Source: Peribacillus faecalis
GTDB taxonomy: Bacteria > Bacillota > Bacilli > Bacillales > DSM-1321
Direction: 5' to 3'
DNA length: 64,000 bases
Assembly: GCF_014712675.1 (NCBI RefSeq)
Contig: NZ_JACXSI010000007.1
Span: forward strand, 1-64,000
In this document: in pieces, positions 52,708-61,422 of the stretch
Position numbering within the stretch: the stretch's first letter is position 1
Layout of the letters: each line of letters begins with the position of its first letter
Translations under genes and position numbers: made by a program
Notes under the pieces: model-generated
What the model was told of the DNA's origin: nothing
What the model saw: the letters and a program-made list of their open reading frames with translations, nothing else
Databases searched by the model: none

Positions 52708-52932
52708 TTGCTTAAAATATTGCATTTTGCTTTATCAATCATAGTTATAGTTATAGCTGTTTATAGTTTAATGACGGATGACTTTACATATCAGTTAATT
52801 ATGATGTTTTCTTTGAGTGGGTTAATGCTGGTGATGGGATTGAGGGAACTTCAGCGAAACAAGAAGGCAACTGGGTGGTTCTTAATGGTGACATTTTCGT
52901 TTCTTTTGTTTGTTTCATTTGCGAGTATTTAG
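52708..52932 (+). CDS. DUF3953 membrane protein
   Basis: 74 residues with two to three hydrophobic stretches (about 2-18, 24-40 and 52-72), as in the DUF3953 family (YczI-like). Function unknown. TTG start behind AAGGGGATGGGAAC. It precedes the GNAT gene by 15 bp. Confidence 0.8.
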   Translation: MLKILHFALSIIVIVIAVYSLMTDDFTYQLIMMFSLSGLMLVMGLRELQRNKKATGWFLMVTFSFLLFVSFASI

Positions 52933-52947
52933 AAGGAGGCGTTCGAC

Positions 52948-53493
52948 ATGAAAATAAACGAAATGGAATTTCATGTTCGAAATGTACATTACATAATCAG
53001 ATCAGCAGAAGAAACTGACGCGACAATTTTATCGGAAGTGCGCTTGCAAATCGATGGCGAGACGGAAAATATGGATCGGGATACAGGGGAAGCGTATATC
53101 GACGAGGCTGGATTTAAGCAATTGATTAAGGAAGATAGCACTAGTCCCTGCAATCTATTTTTAGTTTGCGAAATGAACAGCAGGATTGTCGGCTTCTCGA
53201 GATGTGAAGGCACGCAGCTCAAACGAATGGCGCATAAAGTCGAGTTCGGTGTTGGCGTCTTGAAGGAGTTCTGGGGATATGGCATCGGCACTAATCTGTT
53301 AGAGGAATCGATTCGATGGGCCGATGCGAATGGTATCAAGAAAATGACGTTGGCCGTTCTTGAAACGAATGAAAAAGCAATCAAGCTTTATGAAAGATAC
53401 GGCTTTGAAGTAGAAGGCGTTTTAAGAAAGGATAAGCTGCTGTCAGACGGGGATTTTTATAATACTGTTATGATGGGAAGGTTACATGATTAA
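52948..53493 (+). CDS. GNAT-family N-acetyltransferase
   Basis: 181 residues with the acetyl-CoA site VGVLKEFWGYGIGTNLLEES (about 106-125) and NEKAIKLYERYGFEVEGVLR. The fold resembles RimJ/RimL-type N-terminal acetylases. Start behind AGAAGGAGGCGTTCGAC. Likely co-transcribed with the DUF3953 gene. Confidence 0.9.
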   Translation: MKINEMEFHVRNVHYIIRSAEETDATILSEVRLQIDGETENMDRDTGEAYIDEAGFKQLIKEDSTSPCNLFLVCEMNSRIVGFSRCEGTQLKRMAHKVEFGVGVLKEFWGYGIGTNLLEESIRWADANGIKKMTLAVLETNEKAIKLYERYGFEVEGVLRKDKLLSDGDFYNTVMMGRLHD

Positions 53494-53590
53494 AGAATTC
53501 TTGCGAGGGCGCAATTAGTGTAACGATGTCGCAGCGGGTACAAGTGTTGCTTATAATTATGAGAAGTCGAGGTTTTAAATGAGTGTTTGT

Positions 53591-53622
53591 GAAGGAGACA
53601 ACGGATTTGCTGTCTCCTTTGC
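53591..53622 (+). terminator. Terminator-like hairpin
   Basis: AAGGAGACA / TGTCTCCTT stem. The T run is poor, so it is only terminator-like. Confidence 0.5.
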
Positions 53623-53641
53623 TTATGAAGTCACTTTATAA

Positions 53642-53808
53642 TTAGAAGCTTTCTTTTTTTGAGAGTATGTATTGTATTAAAATGGCGGTTACTGTCATAT
53701 TTAATACGATGCTTGTTCCGAGCGAAGCTGTCCATAATACGGTTGACATTGATACAGTTACGGATAATAGCAGGAACGTAATGAAAATATTACATTGCCT
53801 AGAAGCAT
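53642..53808 (-). pseudogene. Frameshifted small membrane protein remnant
   Basis: Read on the minus strand, MLLGNVIF (ATG at 53808) continues after a shift at ATATTTTCATT as ITFLLLSVTVSMSTVLWTAS and TVTAILIQYILSKKESF. The 167-nt span is not a multiple of three. It looks like a two-helix membrane protein broken by one base. It follows the gene at 53830 on the same strand. Confidence 0.45.
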
Positions 53809-53829
53809 TTTGTTCTTTTCAGCACCTGC

Positions 53830-54117
53830 TTATTGCCATAAAATACTCATAAATATGAGCAGGCATGTGTTTAACACTAACACTATCTTCCCATATGCAT
53901 TTTTAATAGATAGGGCAGAAAAAATCACTGAAAGGGCAAAAGTGAAAAGTGCAATTTTTGATGGGAGATATGCGAGATCCCAAATACTCACCATAGGAAA
54001 TAACAAAATGAAAATGCTGGTAAATAAAAATAACAGTGAGAAAATAAGTGCCAAAACAACAAAAATATAAGCATTAAGTCTATGTAACTGTTGTTTTTCG
54101 TATCCACTATCAATCAT
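53830..54117 (-). CDS. Hypothetical membrane protein
   Basis: 95 residues with three hydrophobic segments (about 18-42, 50-70 and 75-93). The start is the ATG behind GGGGGAATCGAC; the ATG 18 bases upstream lacks such a site. No family recognised. Confidence 0.6.
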   Translation of the reverse strand: MIDSGYEKQQLHRLNAYIFVVLALIFSLLFLFTSIFILLFPMVSIWDLAYLPSKIALFTFALSVIFSALSIKNAYGKIVLVLNTCLLIFMSILWQ

Positions 54118-54259
54118 GTCGATTCCCCCAATCATCTTTTGTTATAATTATTTTAATTCTCTGTCAATTGATGGATTTCCTTCTCGTGTTTTAGCTCTGT
54201 TTATTGTATAGGGAAGGAAAACCGAACAGCATTTAAGGTGATTTTTGGAATAGTTAGCA

Positions 54260-54424
54260 GTTAAACGTCTTGCGAGCTTTGAAATCGACAAGACAGCGCC
54301 AGTGGTGACAGGTGTGAAAGATGGCGTCGTGTATAAAAAAGCGGTGAAGGTCTACTTCAACGAAGGAAGAGCGACGCTGAATGAAAAAGCGATAAGAAGC
54401 GGAAAGATAAGGCTCTGTTCGTAA
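54260..54424 (+). pseudogene. Fragment of a surface/S-layer-like Ig-repeat protein
   Basis: An open frame without start reads VKRLASFEIDKTAPVVTGVK, then YKKAVKVYFNEGRATLNE, the repeat found in Bacillales cell-wall-anchored proteins (Ig-like domain with TAPV.TGV). Only one partial repeat remains, ending in TAA. No complete gene is adjacent. Confidence 0.55.
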
Positions 54425-54436
54425 CTATTGTTGTTT

Positions 54437-54733
54437 TTACTTATTTCTATTATTACGTTGTGATGATCCTTTCACATTACATATTATTGTTTGGATGATA
54501 ATCAGAATAAGGGCGATGATACCATACAAAAGGTTTCCCGCCACCTGACTAATTCCATCAACGGCTATATGGAAAAACCATAAATAAGAATAAACGAAAA
54601 AAATGACCGTGTTTAGTAGCATAAAGAAGATAAAATTTTTTGACCTTCTACTTTTAATTCGATAAAGAATAAAGAAAACGCCAATGAATACCCAAATACC
54701 GAGTGAACTAAAGAAAAATAAGATATCAGACAC
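54437..54733 (-). CDS. Hypothetical membrane protein
   Basis: 98 residues with three hydrophobic stretches and a basic tail (SSQRNNRNK). Start ATG behind GGGAGGTTTCGCGGTGTCTG. No family recognised. Confidence 0.6.
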   Translation of the reverse strand: MSDILFFFSSLGIWVFIGVFFILYRIKSRRSKNFIFFMLLNTVIFFVYSYLWFFHIAVDGISQVAGNLLYGIIALILIIIQTIICNVKGSSQRNNRNK

Positions 54734-54878
54734 CGCGAAACCTCCCTATTATATAAAATTCTCACTGTCTATTCATACATATTTATCATATATTGATTTG
54801 AATTTTTCAAAATGGTTGTGGTTACTATTAGTTTTATTAAACCACTAGCAACAAAGTTTACGAACATAGCTAAAGATA

Positions 54879-54912
54879 AAAAGTCGATACCATAATTGGT
54901 ATCGGCTTTTTT
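54879..54912 (-). terminator. Terminator of the 54935 gene
   Basis: AAAAGTCGATACC / GGTATCGGCTTTT stem; works on both strands. Confidence 0.85.
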
Positions 54913-54934
54913 GTCCTTGTAACGAATCCGATAC

Positions 54935-55324
54935 TTAATAACGTTTTGATACGATAACAAACGAAGAGAATATGGTGATGATTGACAGTGTGGATAATAG
55001 ACTGATTGTCTGATAGCCATTTAAATCAATGATTTTAAGTTGAAAAAGGGAAGTGAAAATGGCCATATAAAGTAAAATAAAGAAACAGCTGACAAATAAT
55101 CCTCTTTCGCGAATTCGTTTGGAACGGGCATCTTTTTTTGCTAATTTAGGATATAAATTGGCGAGACAGAAACACATGACAGCTGCACCGATGAAGACGA
55201 GTTCGTGTCCGATGAAGAATGAATCCGTAGAGATACTGGACCAGATGAGCAATAAACTAAATAACAGAAAGATAATACCGCTTGTTATGAAAAAGATTTT
55301 TCCTGCCTTCATACTCATTTGCAT
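54935..55324 (-). CDS. Hypothetical four-helix membrane protein
   Basis: 129 residues with four membrane helices (about 10-30, 36-55, 74-94 and 103-125). Start ATG behind CACGGAGGAGTTTATC. No recognised family. Divergent from the B3/B4 gene. Confidence 0.65.
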   Translation of the reverse strand: MQMSMKAGKIFFITSGIIFLLFSLLLIWSSISTDSFFIGHELVFIGAAVMCFCLANLYPKLAKKDARSKRIRERGLFVSCFFILLYMAIFTSLFQLKIIDLNGYQTISLLSTLSIITIFSSFVIVSKRY

Positions 55325-55468
55325 GATAAACTCCTCCGTGAAAATTCGTCATTTCTTTTATTATACAACACATTCCAAATTATTCTTGTTTCAATAAACT
55401 TTGTTGTAAATGCAACAAAATCCGTTATAATAAAAATAAAGATGCATTTAACAAAGGAGTGTTCATCT

Positions 55469-56176
55469 ATGGCGAAATTCGTGATTGATCCTGATTTCTG
55501 GGCAGTTTTTCCGGAGGCGCAAATTAATGTTTTAACGGTGAAAAATATTGATAATCATGTTCCTGGAGATACTAGTTATTTTTCTGAACTGTTGAACAAT
55601 GCTTCGAAAGAATCGGCTGTCCATTTGACTGCAGAAGTTTTTAGCCAAAATCAGGTGATTGATGAGTGGCGAAAAGCGTTTGCGAAGTTTAAGACGAAGA
55701 AGGGGGCTCGCTCATCGATTGAGGCGCTGTTGAAGCGGGCATATCAAGGTCGCGAGTTTACGCCGATCAATCCGTTGGTCGATATTTATAATAGTATCTC
55801 GCTGAAATATGCCGTTCCTTGCGGCGGGGAAGATTTACATAAGATTGTCGGTGATTTGCATCTCGGGAAAGCGAAGGGCGGAGAGTCGTTCTTGCCATTG
55901 GGGGCTGATGAGGATGCGCCGGCTTTACCGGGGGAAATTATGTATTTTGATGATGAAGGGTCGATTTGTCGTTGCTTGAATTGGCGGGAAGCGCAAAGAA
56001 CGATGCTGACGGAGGAGACGACGGATGCGGTTCTTGTCATCGAAGCGATCAACAGCCAACAAACAGCAAATGCCAATGAGGCGATTAATGAGTTGAAACA
56101 ATTAATGGATGCATACTTTAATACAGAGAGTGCTGTGAAGTATTTGACGAAAGATGAGGCTGTTTTCGAGCTTTGA
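55469..56176 (+). CDS. B3/B4 tRNA-editing-domain protein
   Basis: 235 residues. The region about 60-210 fits the B3/B4 domain of phenylalanyl-tRNA synthetase beta (COG3382): INPLVDIYNSISLKYAVPCG, then GEIMYFDDEGSICRCLNWRE. Free-standing members may deacylate mischarged tRNAs or act on amino acids. Start ATG behind AAAGGAGTGTTCATCT. It precedes the PaiB-like gene by 16 bp. Confidence 0.85.
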   Translation: MAKFVIDPDFWAVFPEAQINVLTVKNIDNHVPGDTSYFSELLNNASKESAVHLTAEVFSQNQVIDEWRKAFAKFKTKKGARSSIEALLKRAYQGREFTPINPLVDIYNSISLKYAVPCGGEDLHKIVGDLHLGKAKGGESFLPLGADEDAPALPGEIMYFDDEGSICRCLNWREAQRTMLTEETTDAVLVIEAINSQQTANANEAINELKQLMDAYFNTESAVKYLTKDEAVFEL

Positions 56177-56192
56177 TTAGGGGTGAGGGCAT

Positions 56193-56798
56193 TTGTATAT
56201 ACCGAAGCATTTTGAAATAAACGACCGAGATATGATTTATGAGATGATTGAAAAGTACAGCTTTGCGATGCTATTTTCTCAGCATAATGGCGAGCCGTAT
56301 GCGACGCACTTGCCGCTGCTTTTGAACAAAGAGGAGCAGGCTTTGTACGGTCATTTTGCGCTTCCGAATGGGCAATGGAAAGATGCAGGAGAACAGCAAG
56401 TGCTGGCGATTTTCCACGGGCCGCACTGCTACATTTCGCCGTCTTGGTACGAAACTAAAAAGGCTGTGCCGACCTGGAATTATGTCGCAGTGCATGTTTA
56501 CGGGAAACTGGAGCTGCTTGAAGACAGCCAAGTGATATACAATTCCTTGAATGACTCTGTGAGAAAATATGAACGATCGGACAGCGGCTATACCCTCGAT
56601 GAGGTCGATCCGAAATTAATTGAAGGGATGAGTAAAGGGATTGTCGCCTTCAAAATTCATATCATAAAGATTGAAGCAAAAGCGAAACTAAGCCAAAATC
56701 ATTCCATAGAACGGAAAGAGCTGGTGATTGAACAGTTGGAGAAAAGCTCGGATCGTGATGATCGGGAAATAGCTGCGCTTATGCGGAAAAACATTTGA
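56193..56798 (+). CDS. paiB: PaiB-like FMN-binding negative regulator
   Basis: 201 residues of the FMN_bind_2/PaiB family: [20 protein letters not shown], then [19 protein letters not shown]. PaiB in Bacillus represses sporulation and degradative enzyme genes. TTG start behind GGGGTGAGGGCAT. Probably co-transcribed with the B3/B4 gene; a terminator follows. Confidence 0.88.
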   Translation: MYIPKHFEINDRDMIYEMIEKYSFAMLFSQHNGEPYATHLPLLLNKEEQALYGHFALPNGQWKDAGEQQVLAIFHGPHCYISPSWYETKKAVPTWNYVAVHVYGKLELLEDSQVIYNSLNDSVRKYERSDSGYTLDEVDPKLIEGMSKGIVAFKIHIIKIEAKAKLSQNHSIERKELVIEQLEKSSDRDDREIAALMRKNI

Positions 56799-56824
56799 CG
56801 CTTGAGAATGCTCAAGCGTTTTTT
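56798..56824 (+). terminator. Terminator after paiB-like gene
   Basis: ACGCTTGAG / CTCAAGCGT stem with loop AATG, then T6. Confidence 0.9.
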
Positions 56825-56884
56825 ATATGGTTAAGTTATACTGTAAATTAAGAATAAATAGTCAATTTTGTGGGTGGGGAGAAA

Positions 56885-57256
56885 ATGAATTATCAAATAG
56901 TAGCGGTGACTAAAGCGGATGAGGAAATTTTAAAGGATTCTTTTGACGAAGAGAATTGCTTTCCCTACTTCATTAAATCTGATACGAAATATATTGGCTT
57001 TGCTTTAGTAGGAAAAGATCAATCATCCAACTGTATTGTGGAATTCTTTATTATGAAAAAGTACCGGAGAGAGGGTATAGGCAAAGCAGTTGTCAAAGAA
57101 ATATTCCGCTTACATAAGGGTAATTGGGTAGTTCACCAAATATCCCACAATAAACCTGCGCAAGCATTTTGGAGAAACGGAATCGATGAGTTTACAGAAG
57201 GTAATTTTATTGAAGGTGAAGAAGATGGAAAACTAGTGCAAAAGTTTACTAGTTAA
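56885..57256 (+). CDS. GNAT-family acetyltransferase
   Basis: A 123-residue short GNAT with FFIMKKYRREGIGKAVVKEI (acetyl-CoA site) and the C-terminal NKPAQAFWRNGIDEFTEGNF. Start ATG at 56885 behind GTGGGGAGAAA. Acceptor unknown. Confidence 0.85.
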   Translation: MNYQIVAVTKADEEILKDSFDEENCFPYFIKSDTKYIGFALVGKDQSSNCIVEFFIMKKYRREGIGKAVVKEIFRLHKGNWVVHQISHNKPAQAFWRNGIDEFTEGNFIEGEEDGKLVQKFTS

Positions 57257-57298
57257 TGGCTTCAGAAGTCAACAGCAAGATACGCGGAGGGTTTAAAT

Positions 57299-57655
57299 AT
57301 GCAGTTTATTACTTTATTTATTGTGTTTGCAATTTTAGTGTTGTTGATAGAAAGAGCAGCGACTAAATTACTGCGTGTAGAGAAGAGAAAGATTTCCGAA
57401 ACGCCTGCTAAAAGAATTGATCAATGGGGAAGGGCTATTATTGTAATTATCTTTTTAGGTACTTATTGGTTTGTGCTTGATAAGGATATAAATGTCCAAA
57501 AAGGGTTTTGGATTTTCTATTTCACTGTATTATTTGGTTTTCAGGCTTTTATGGAGTGGAAGTATTTGAAGAACTCCAAACAATATGTAGTAAGTTTAAT
57601 TTTGTTAATGCTCCTTGTGACGTTTGTTTATGTTTTAGTTTTTTTTCTTGAATGA
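57299..57655 (+). CDS. DUF4181 membrane protein
   Basis: 118 residues with four membrane segments. LLRVEKRKISETPAKRIDQW after the first helix is characteristic of DUF4181. Function unknown. Start behind GCGGAGGGTTTAAAT. Confidence 0.8.
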   Translation: MQFITLFIVFAILVLLIERAATKLLRVEKRKISETPAKRIDQWGRAIIVIIFLGTYWFVLDKDINVQKGFWIFYFTVLFGFQAFMEWKYLKNSKQYVVSLILLMLLVTFVYVLVFFLE

Positions 57656-57678
57656 TTGGAAGCCGGAGGGATGCAAGG

Positions 57679-58143
57679 GTGGTTAAGCATATATGGAAGG
57701 GCATATTTATCATATATATGTTCATGCTGTTTGTTATTGTTGTGATTAAGTTCACTGGAAATATACATCTTGTAATCGATACGATTCAATCGAATAAATC
57801 GCGAGGCTCAGGGATAAACTTAGTTCCTTTTCGAACAATTAATTCTTACATCGGAAATAAGAATTCTGTTTCATTTTTAAACATATTTGGAAATATCATT
57901 CCGTTTATACCGATGGGATTTATCCTGCCTATGGCTTTTTCATCCCAAAGAACTTTAACTAAAACAATGATGACTTGTTTTTTGATCATATGTGGTATCG
58001 AGATTTTTCAATATGTTTCCCGTTTAGGGAGCTTTGATGTTGATGATATCATCTTGAATATATTTAGTTGTTTTATAGGATTTATATTGTTTAGAACGTA
58101 CCAGCAATTATTTAATAAAGCAGGCTCAGAGCATTCACTCTGA
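57679..58143 (+). CDS. VanZ-family membrane protein
   Basis: 154 residues with four to five helices and the VanZ core NLVPFRTINSY, NIFGNIIPFIPMGFILPM and SFDVDDIILNIFSCFIGF. VanZ proteins are linked to teicoplanin resistance but mostly uncharacterised. GTG at 57679 behind GGAGGG is the likely start; an ATG at 57652 overlaps the upstream stop. The stop lies just before element copy 3. Confidence 0.85.
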   Translation: MVKHIWKGIFIIYMFMLFVIVVIKFTGNIHLVIDTIQSNKSRGSGINLVPFRTINSYIGNKNSVSFLNIFGNIIPFIPMGFILPMAFSSQRTLTKTMMTCFLIICGIEIFQYVSRLGSFDVDDIILNIFSCFIGFILFRTYQQLFNKAGSEHSL

Positions 58144-58149
58144 GCTTAG

Positions 58150-58322
58150 ATGCTGTCTAACCTTACACCTGCCATGCTCGGGTCCTAAGCTGACTCCCCC
58201 AAGAAACCAAAAGCGGGTTTCTTGTGTGATTCCTCTTAGTCCTCCCGCATGGCTCCTTTTTCATTGAAGTAAATTCGAGAGAGGTATACAAAAATGAAAA
58301 AGGACCGGAGACGTTTTTTCTT
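58150..58322 (+). repeat. Hairpin-rich dispersed element, copy 3 (short form)
   Basis: TGCTGTCTAACCTTACACC starts it. GCCATG-CT-CGGG (58171 onward) pairs with CCCG-CATGGC, CTAAG with CTTAG, and CAAGAAACC...GGTTTCTTG forms the inner hairpin. CCTTTTTCATT / AATGAAAAAGG forms the right stem, and the end is CCG-GAGA-CG plus T6C. Position and orientation are as in copies 1, 2 and 4. It overlaps the stop of the minus-strand polymerase gene by a couple of bases. Confidence 0.85.
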
Positions 58323-59523
58323 ACTGCAGTTTCTCAATAATCTCCGTCAACGAGTCATTTGTATGTTCGAAAAATCCGGCCATCGGGCAAGTGATTTTCT
58401 CCATTCGTTCGAGTACGGATGGAATGGTATAGTCGGTCAAGTCGAGATGCTCGTTCACTTCCTCCCAATAAAGTGGGGCTGCGACGGTGGCGTCTGCTTT
58501 GCCGCGGGTGGAGTAGGGGCAGATAATTGTTTTTCCTTCGGCGTGCTGGACGTAATCGAGATAAAGCCGGTTGCCGCGATTTTTCTTAAAGCGTTCGATC
58601 GTGAAATCGTCCGGGAATTGCTGAACAAGGTATTGGGCGATGAAGCTGGTGAACAGCCTTGTTTCATCGTATGTGAAGCGACGGTCGGCAATCGGAATGT
58701 GTATTTGGATGCCTTTGCTGCCGGATAGTTTCGGGAAGCTAACGATATTGAAGCCGTCGAAAATCTTCCTCAGCTCCATCGCTGCCTTAATGGCGAGATG
58801 AAAGCTGTCACGACTTGGCGGGTCCAAGTCAAAGACAATTTCTAAAGGCTGTTGTTCATGAATGGCTTGAAAAGGGGTATGATATTCAATTGCCAGCTGA
58901 TTGCCGAGCCAAAGTAAGGTGGATATGTCCTTACAGACGACAAAATCGGTTCCTTCCTTTTCGATAGTCGTAACGAAGCTTGGCGCATAGTCAGGACAAT
59001 TTTTTTGGAAAAATGATTCGCCGTTAATACCGTTCGGATAGCGAATCACGGTCAAAATTCGATTTTGTAAAAACGGCAGCATATATGGTGAGATTTCTGC
59101 TAAGTAAGATAGCAGTCCGTCTTTATGGATAAGCGGGTCTTCCCAAATCACTTTATCGAGGTTCGTGAACTTGAGTTCAGGATCCACTGGTGTATTGCGG
59201 ATAACTAGCTGCTGCCACGTGCATTGTTGCCAGTCAATGTCAAAATTGAAGCGGGCGAATGTTGCATTCTGCACTTGCCCGTTTTCAATTTTCTCGAAGT
59301 GGACTTCTGCACAAATGCCTGGGTTCGTGTAGACGGTGCCGGCTAATTTTTTTATTTGATTGTTTGTGATGGTTTGAATCAATAATGCTTTTTCCTGCTT
59401 AGCGATGCCTTGGAGGAAAGAGCCGATTTCGATTATTTCATTGTATTTGGTGATGCCGATGATAATTTCGTCGGTTTTCTGCCGGTATCCAAGAATAAAA
59501 AAAGAACCGCTTTTCATATGCAT
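58321..59523 (-). CDS. ligD: LigD-type NHEJ polymerase with residual ligase OB fold
   Basis: 400 residues. Residues about 105-400 are a LigD polymerase domain: NLDKVIWEDP, YPNGINGESFFQKN, the catalytic DLDPPS and FPKLSGSKGIQIHIP, then LYLDYVQHAEGKTIICPYS. The N-terminal about 105 residues (TNPGICAEVHFEKI, then NFDIDWQQCTWQQLVIR) align with the middle of B. subtilis LigD (YkoU), the ligase OB fold, but the adenylation domain is absent. It adds (ribo)nucleotides at double-strand breaks. It lies 5 bp downstream of a separate ligase gene. Confidence 0.9.
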   Translation of the reverse strand: MHMKSGSFFILGYRQKTDEIIIGITKYNEIIEIGSFLQGIAKQEKALLIQTITNNQIKKLAGTVYTNPGICAEVHFEKIENGQVQNATFARFNFDIDWQQCTWQQLVIRNTPVDPELKFTNLDKVIWEDPLIHKDGLLSYLAEISPYMLPFLQNRILTVIRYPNGINGESFFQKNCPDYAPSFVTTIEKEGTDFVVCKDISTLLWLGNQLAIEYHTPFQAIHEQQPLEIVFDLDPPSRDSFHLAIKAAMELRKIFDGFNIVSFPKLSGSKGIQIHIPIADRRFTYDETRLFTSFIAQYLVQQFPDDFTIERFKKNRGNRLYLDYVQHAEGKTIICPYSTRGKADATVAAPLYWEEVNEHLDLTDYTIPSVLERMEKITCPMAGFFEHTNDSLTEIIEKLQ

Positions 59524-59528
59524 CTTCC

Positions 59529-60473
59529 TTATTCCAATATAGTACAGCTTTTCGGGTCTTGATTGACGAATGCTTGAATGCTCGGCTGGCGCAACGAATG
59601 TCCTTTAGGCCACTCCATATATTGTACTTTCACTGTTAAGACAGGTTCGAGCCATTGAATGTCTTTGATCCGTGGCGGATTTTTCGAGAACGGCCGTTGA
59701 TCCGTTATTAGCGGTTCAATTGCTTTCGTGAACGTAATCCAGTCTTGACGCGTCAGCTTTCCGGTGCCGGCATGGCCGATGAATTGTAGTTGCTGATGTT
59801 CGTCGTAAAGCCCGAGCACGAGCGAGTTGACGATGTTGTTGCGGTATGTAACGCCAGCGATGACCGCGATCGTATCTTGATAGTTTTTTACCTTTTGCCA
59901 GTTGGCATTTTTACCGTTAATCGTGTATTTGCTTTGCAAATTTTTGCAGACGATGCCTTCGAGATTGTGCTGCTTAGCAACTTCAAAAAGGGTAGTGCCG
60001 TCCCTTTCAGAAGAGACGAGCTGAATCGTCGGATTGGGTTTGATCGTTTCGCGGAGCAGCTCCATTCTGTCGGCGAGCGGTTTATCGGTTTGCCATTGGC
60101 CGTTTAAATATAGTATGTCAAAAATCATGTAGAAAATCGGGACTTCCTTCTGGATGTGGCTAACACGGTCGGCTCGGCGGATGCCATCTCGCCTCATCAC
60201 CTCATGGAATGACGGCTGCCCGTTTTGGTCGAGCGCAATTACTTCACCGTCTACTATGAGGGAGTCGGCATTGGTGTAGCTTTTCACATCAAGCAGCTCC
60301 GGGAAAATCTTCGTGCGTTCATTGAGCTTACGGTTGAACAGCTGCACGTCTTGTACGTCATAATAGGTCAAAATTCTGACACCGTCCCATTTAATCTGAA
60401 AAATCCAGTCTGAACCTGTCGGCGTTCTGTCACTGGCGACAGGCTCAAACGGAATAATTGGTTTCATGTTCAT
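59529..60473 (-). CDS. Stand-alone ATP-dependent DNA ligase of the NHEJ operon
   Basis: 314 residues. The nucleotidyltransferase domain has KWDGVRILTYYD (Lys nucleophile), LIVDGEVIALDQ and EGIVCKNLQS. A complete C-terminal OB fold ends HSLRQPSIQAFVNQ. It seals DNA ends joined by Ku. It is distinct from LigA. Start behind AAGAGGTGCAGC. Placed between the nuclease (15 bp upstream) and the polymerase (5 bp downstream), so one operon. Confidence 0.92.
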   Translation of the reverse strand: MNMKPIIPFEPVASDRTPTGSDWIFQIKWDGVRILTYYDVQDVQLFNRKLNERTKIFPELLDVKSYTNADSLIVDGEVIALDQNGQPSFHEVMRRDGIRRADRVSHIQKEVPIFYMIFDILYLNGQWQTDKPLADRMELLRETIKPNPTIQLVSSERDGTTLFEVAKQHNLEGIVCKNLQSKYTINGKNANWQKVKNYQDTIAVIAGVTYRNNIVNSLVLGLYDEHQQLQFIGHAGTGKLTRQDWITFTKAIEPLITDQRPFSKNPPRIKDIQWLEPVLTVKVQYMEWPKGHSLRQPSIQAFVNQDPKSCTILE

Positions 60474-60488
60474 GCTGCACCTCTTGTT

Positions 60489-61334
60489 TTAAAAGCGGAT
60501 GTCATCTTCGGTGGTGACCGTGTGGAATGTGCCGGCGCTGCCAAGCGGGTCGGCATCTCGCAATGTTCCGAAATCAAGGCCGGTCAATCTTTCCACATGC
60601 GATACAGCGACTTGATACGTTTTATATTCGCCGTAGGAAAAGTCGAGTCTGCCAAGCAGATTTTTTTGCGTCTGTAAATAGGCGGTTGCAGATAATGTGC
60701 CGTCATGCTTAATCATCACGGCTATTTTCCAAAACTCCTCAGGCAACTGAATGCCTCGATACGTCTGGTCGCTTTCCTTGAAAACCGGTCCGGTAAAAAC
60801 GTTAACTTTTAAATTGTTGGTGACCGCATTGTTTAAAATGTAATCCTCCAAATCAAGCCACGTTTTTTGATTAAAATTTTTATGTTGCGGAGCGCAGTTT
60901 GTGAAATGGAACGTATCTTCATTGGCGGCAGCCGCTCTTGTGCCCCAAACAGGATCGCGGCGGCGCACAAGATGGCCGCGGTCTAAGTCATTGTTGCTGT
61001 ATAGCTCAGGTCCGGCCAGGAAATCTTCGTCGATCCGCGGGTCATAATACCAGCTGTCGTTTCCGCGTTTGATGTCTTTTTGCTGCGAACCGTCGATATT
61101 GACGGCTGTGTAAAAGGCAAGGCGGCGCGATTTACTCATGACAATCGAGAAGTGGGTGTAATTTAGTATATATCCGCCTTCGAGCAAAGGAGCAATATCT
61201 TCTTTCAAATCATTGCTTAATTCAGGTAAGGGAACTTCGTATTGTTTGCTTAAAAAATTGGCGTCATAACCTTCGGCAAGCTCGTACCATTCCAGTGCCA
61301 GTTTCGTTGCTTTCATCACGTCGTTCAAATCCAA
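60489..61334 (-). CDS. DNA/RNA non-specific endonuclease (DRGH, beta-beta-alpha Me) in the NHEJ operon
   Basis: 281 residues with the NUC1/NucA fold: DRGHLVRRRDPVWG (catalytic His) and TNCAPQHKNFNQKTW (metal-binding Asn/Gln). No signal peptide is seen, so it acts inside the cell. The TTG start follows AAAGGAGCTGA. It lies 88 bp after Ku and 15 bp before the ligase. It may trim ends before ligation, a role that the phosphoesterase domain of LigD has elsewhere. That function is inferred from context. Confidence 0.88.
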   Translation of the reverse strand: MDLNDVMKATKLALEWYELAEGYDANFLSKQYEVPLPELSNDLKEDIAPLLEGGYILNYTHFSIVMSKSRRLAFYTAVNIDGSQQKDIKRGNDSWYYDPRIDEDFLAGPELYSNNDLDRGHLVRRRDPVWGTRAAAANEDTFHFTNCAPQHKNFNQKTWLDLEDYILNNAVTNNLKVNVFTGPVFKESDQTYRGIQLPEEFWKIAVMIKHDGTLSATAYLQTQKNLLGRLDFSYGEYKTYQVAVSHVERLTGLDFGTLRDADPLGSAGTFHTVTTEDDIRF

Positions 61335-61341
61335 TCAGCTC

Positions 61342-61361
61342 CTTTATGTAACCTATGCGTG
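61342..61361 (-). promoter_or_regulatory. Shared motif before the nuclease gene
   Basis: CACGCATAGGTTACATAAAG (minus strand) is almost the same as CACGCATAGATTACATCAAA before Ku (62302-62321); 17 of 20 positions agree. It could be a second promoter or regulator site within the operon. No consensus was assigned. Confidence 0.45.
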
Positions 61362-61422
61362 CTGACTGCTCTTGCTAGTATTATTTATTTTCCGTTTTGA
61401 ATGCGGATTTTCCTGCTTTTGC

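Noticed and set aside
54769-55020. Minus-strand frame overlapping the terminator at 54879
   Set aside because: No ribosome site and it overlaps the end of the 54935 gene; its 3' half is only weakly hydrophobic.
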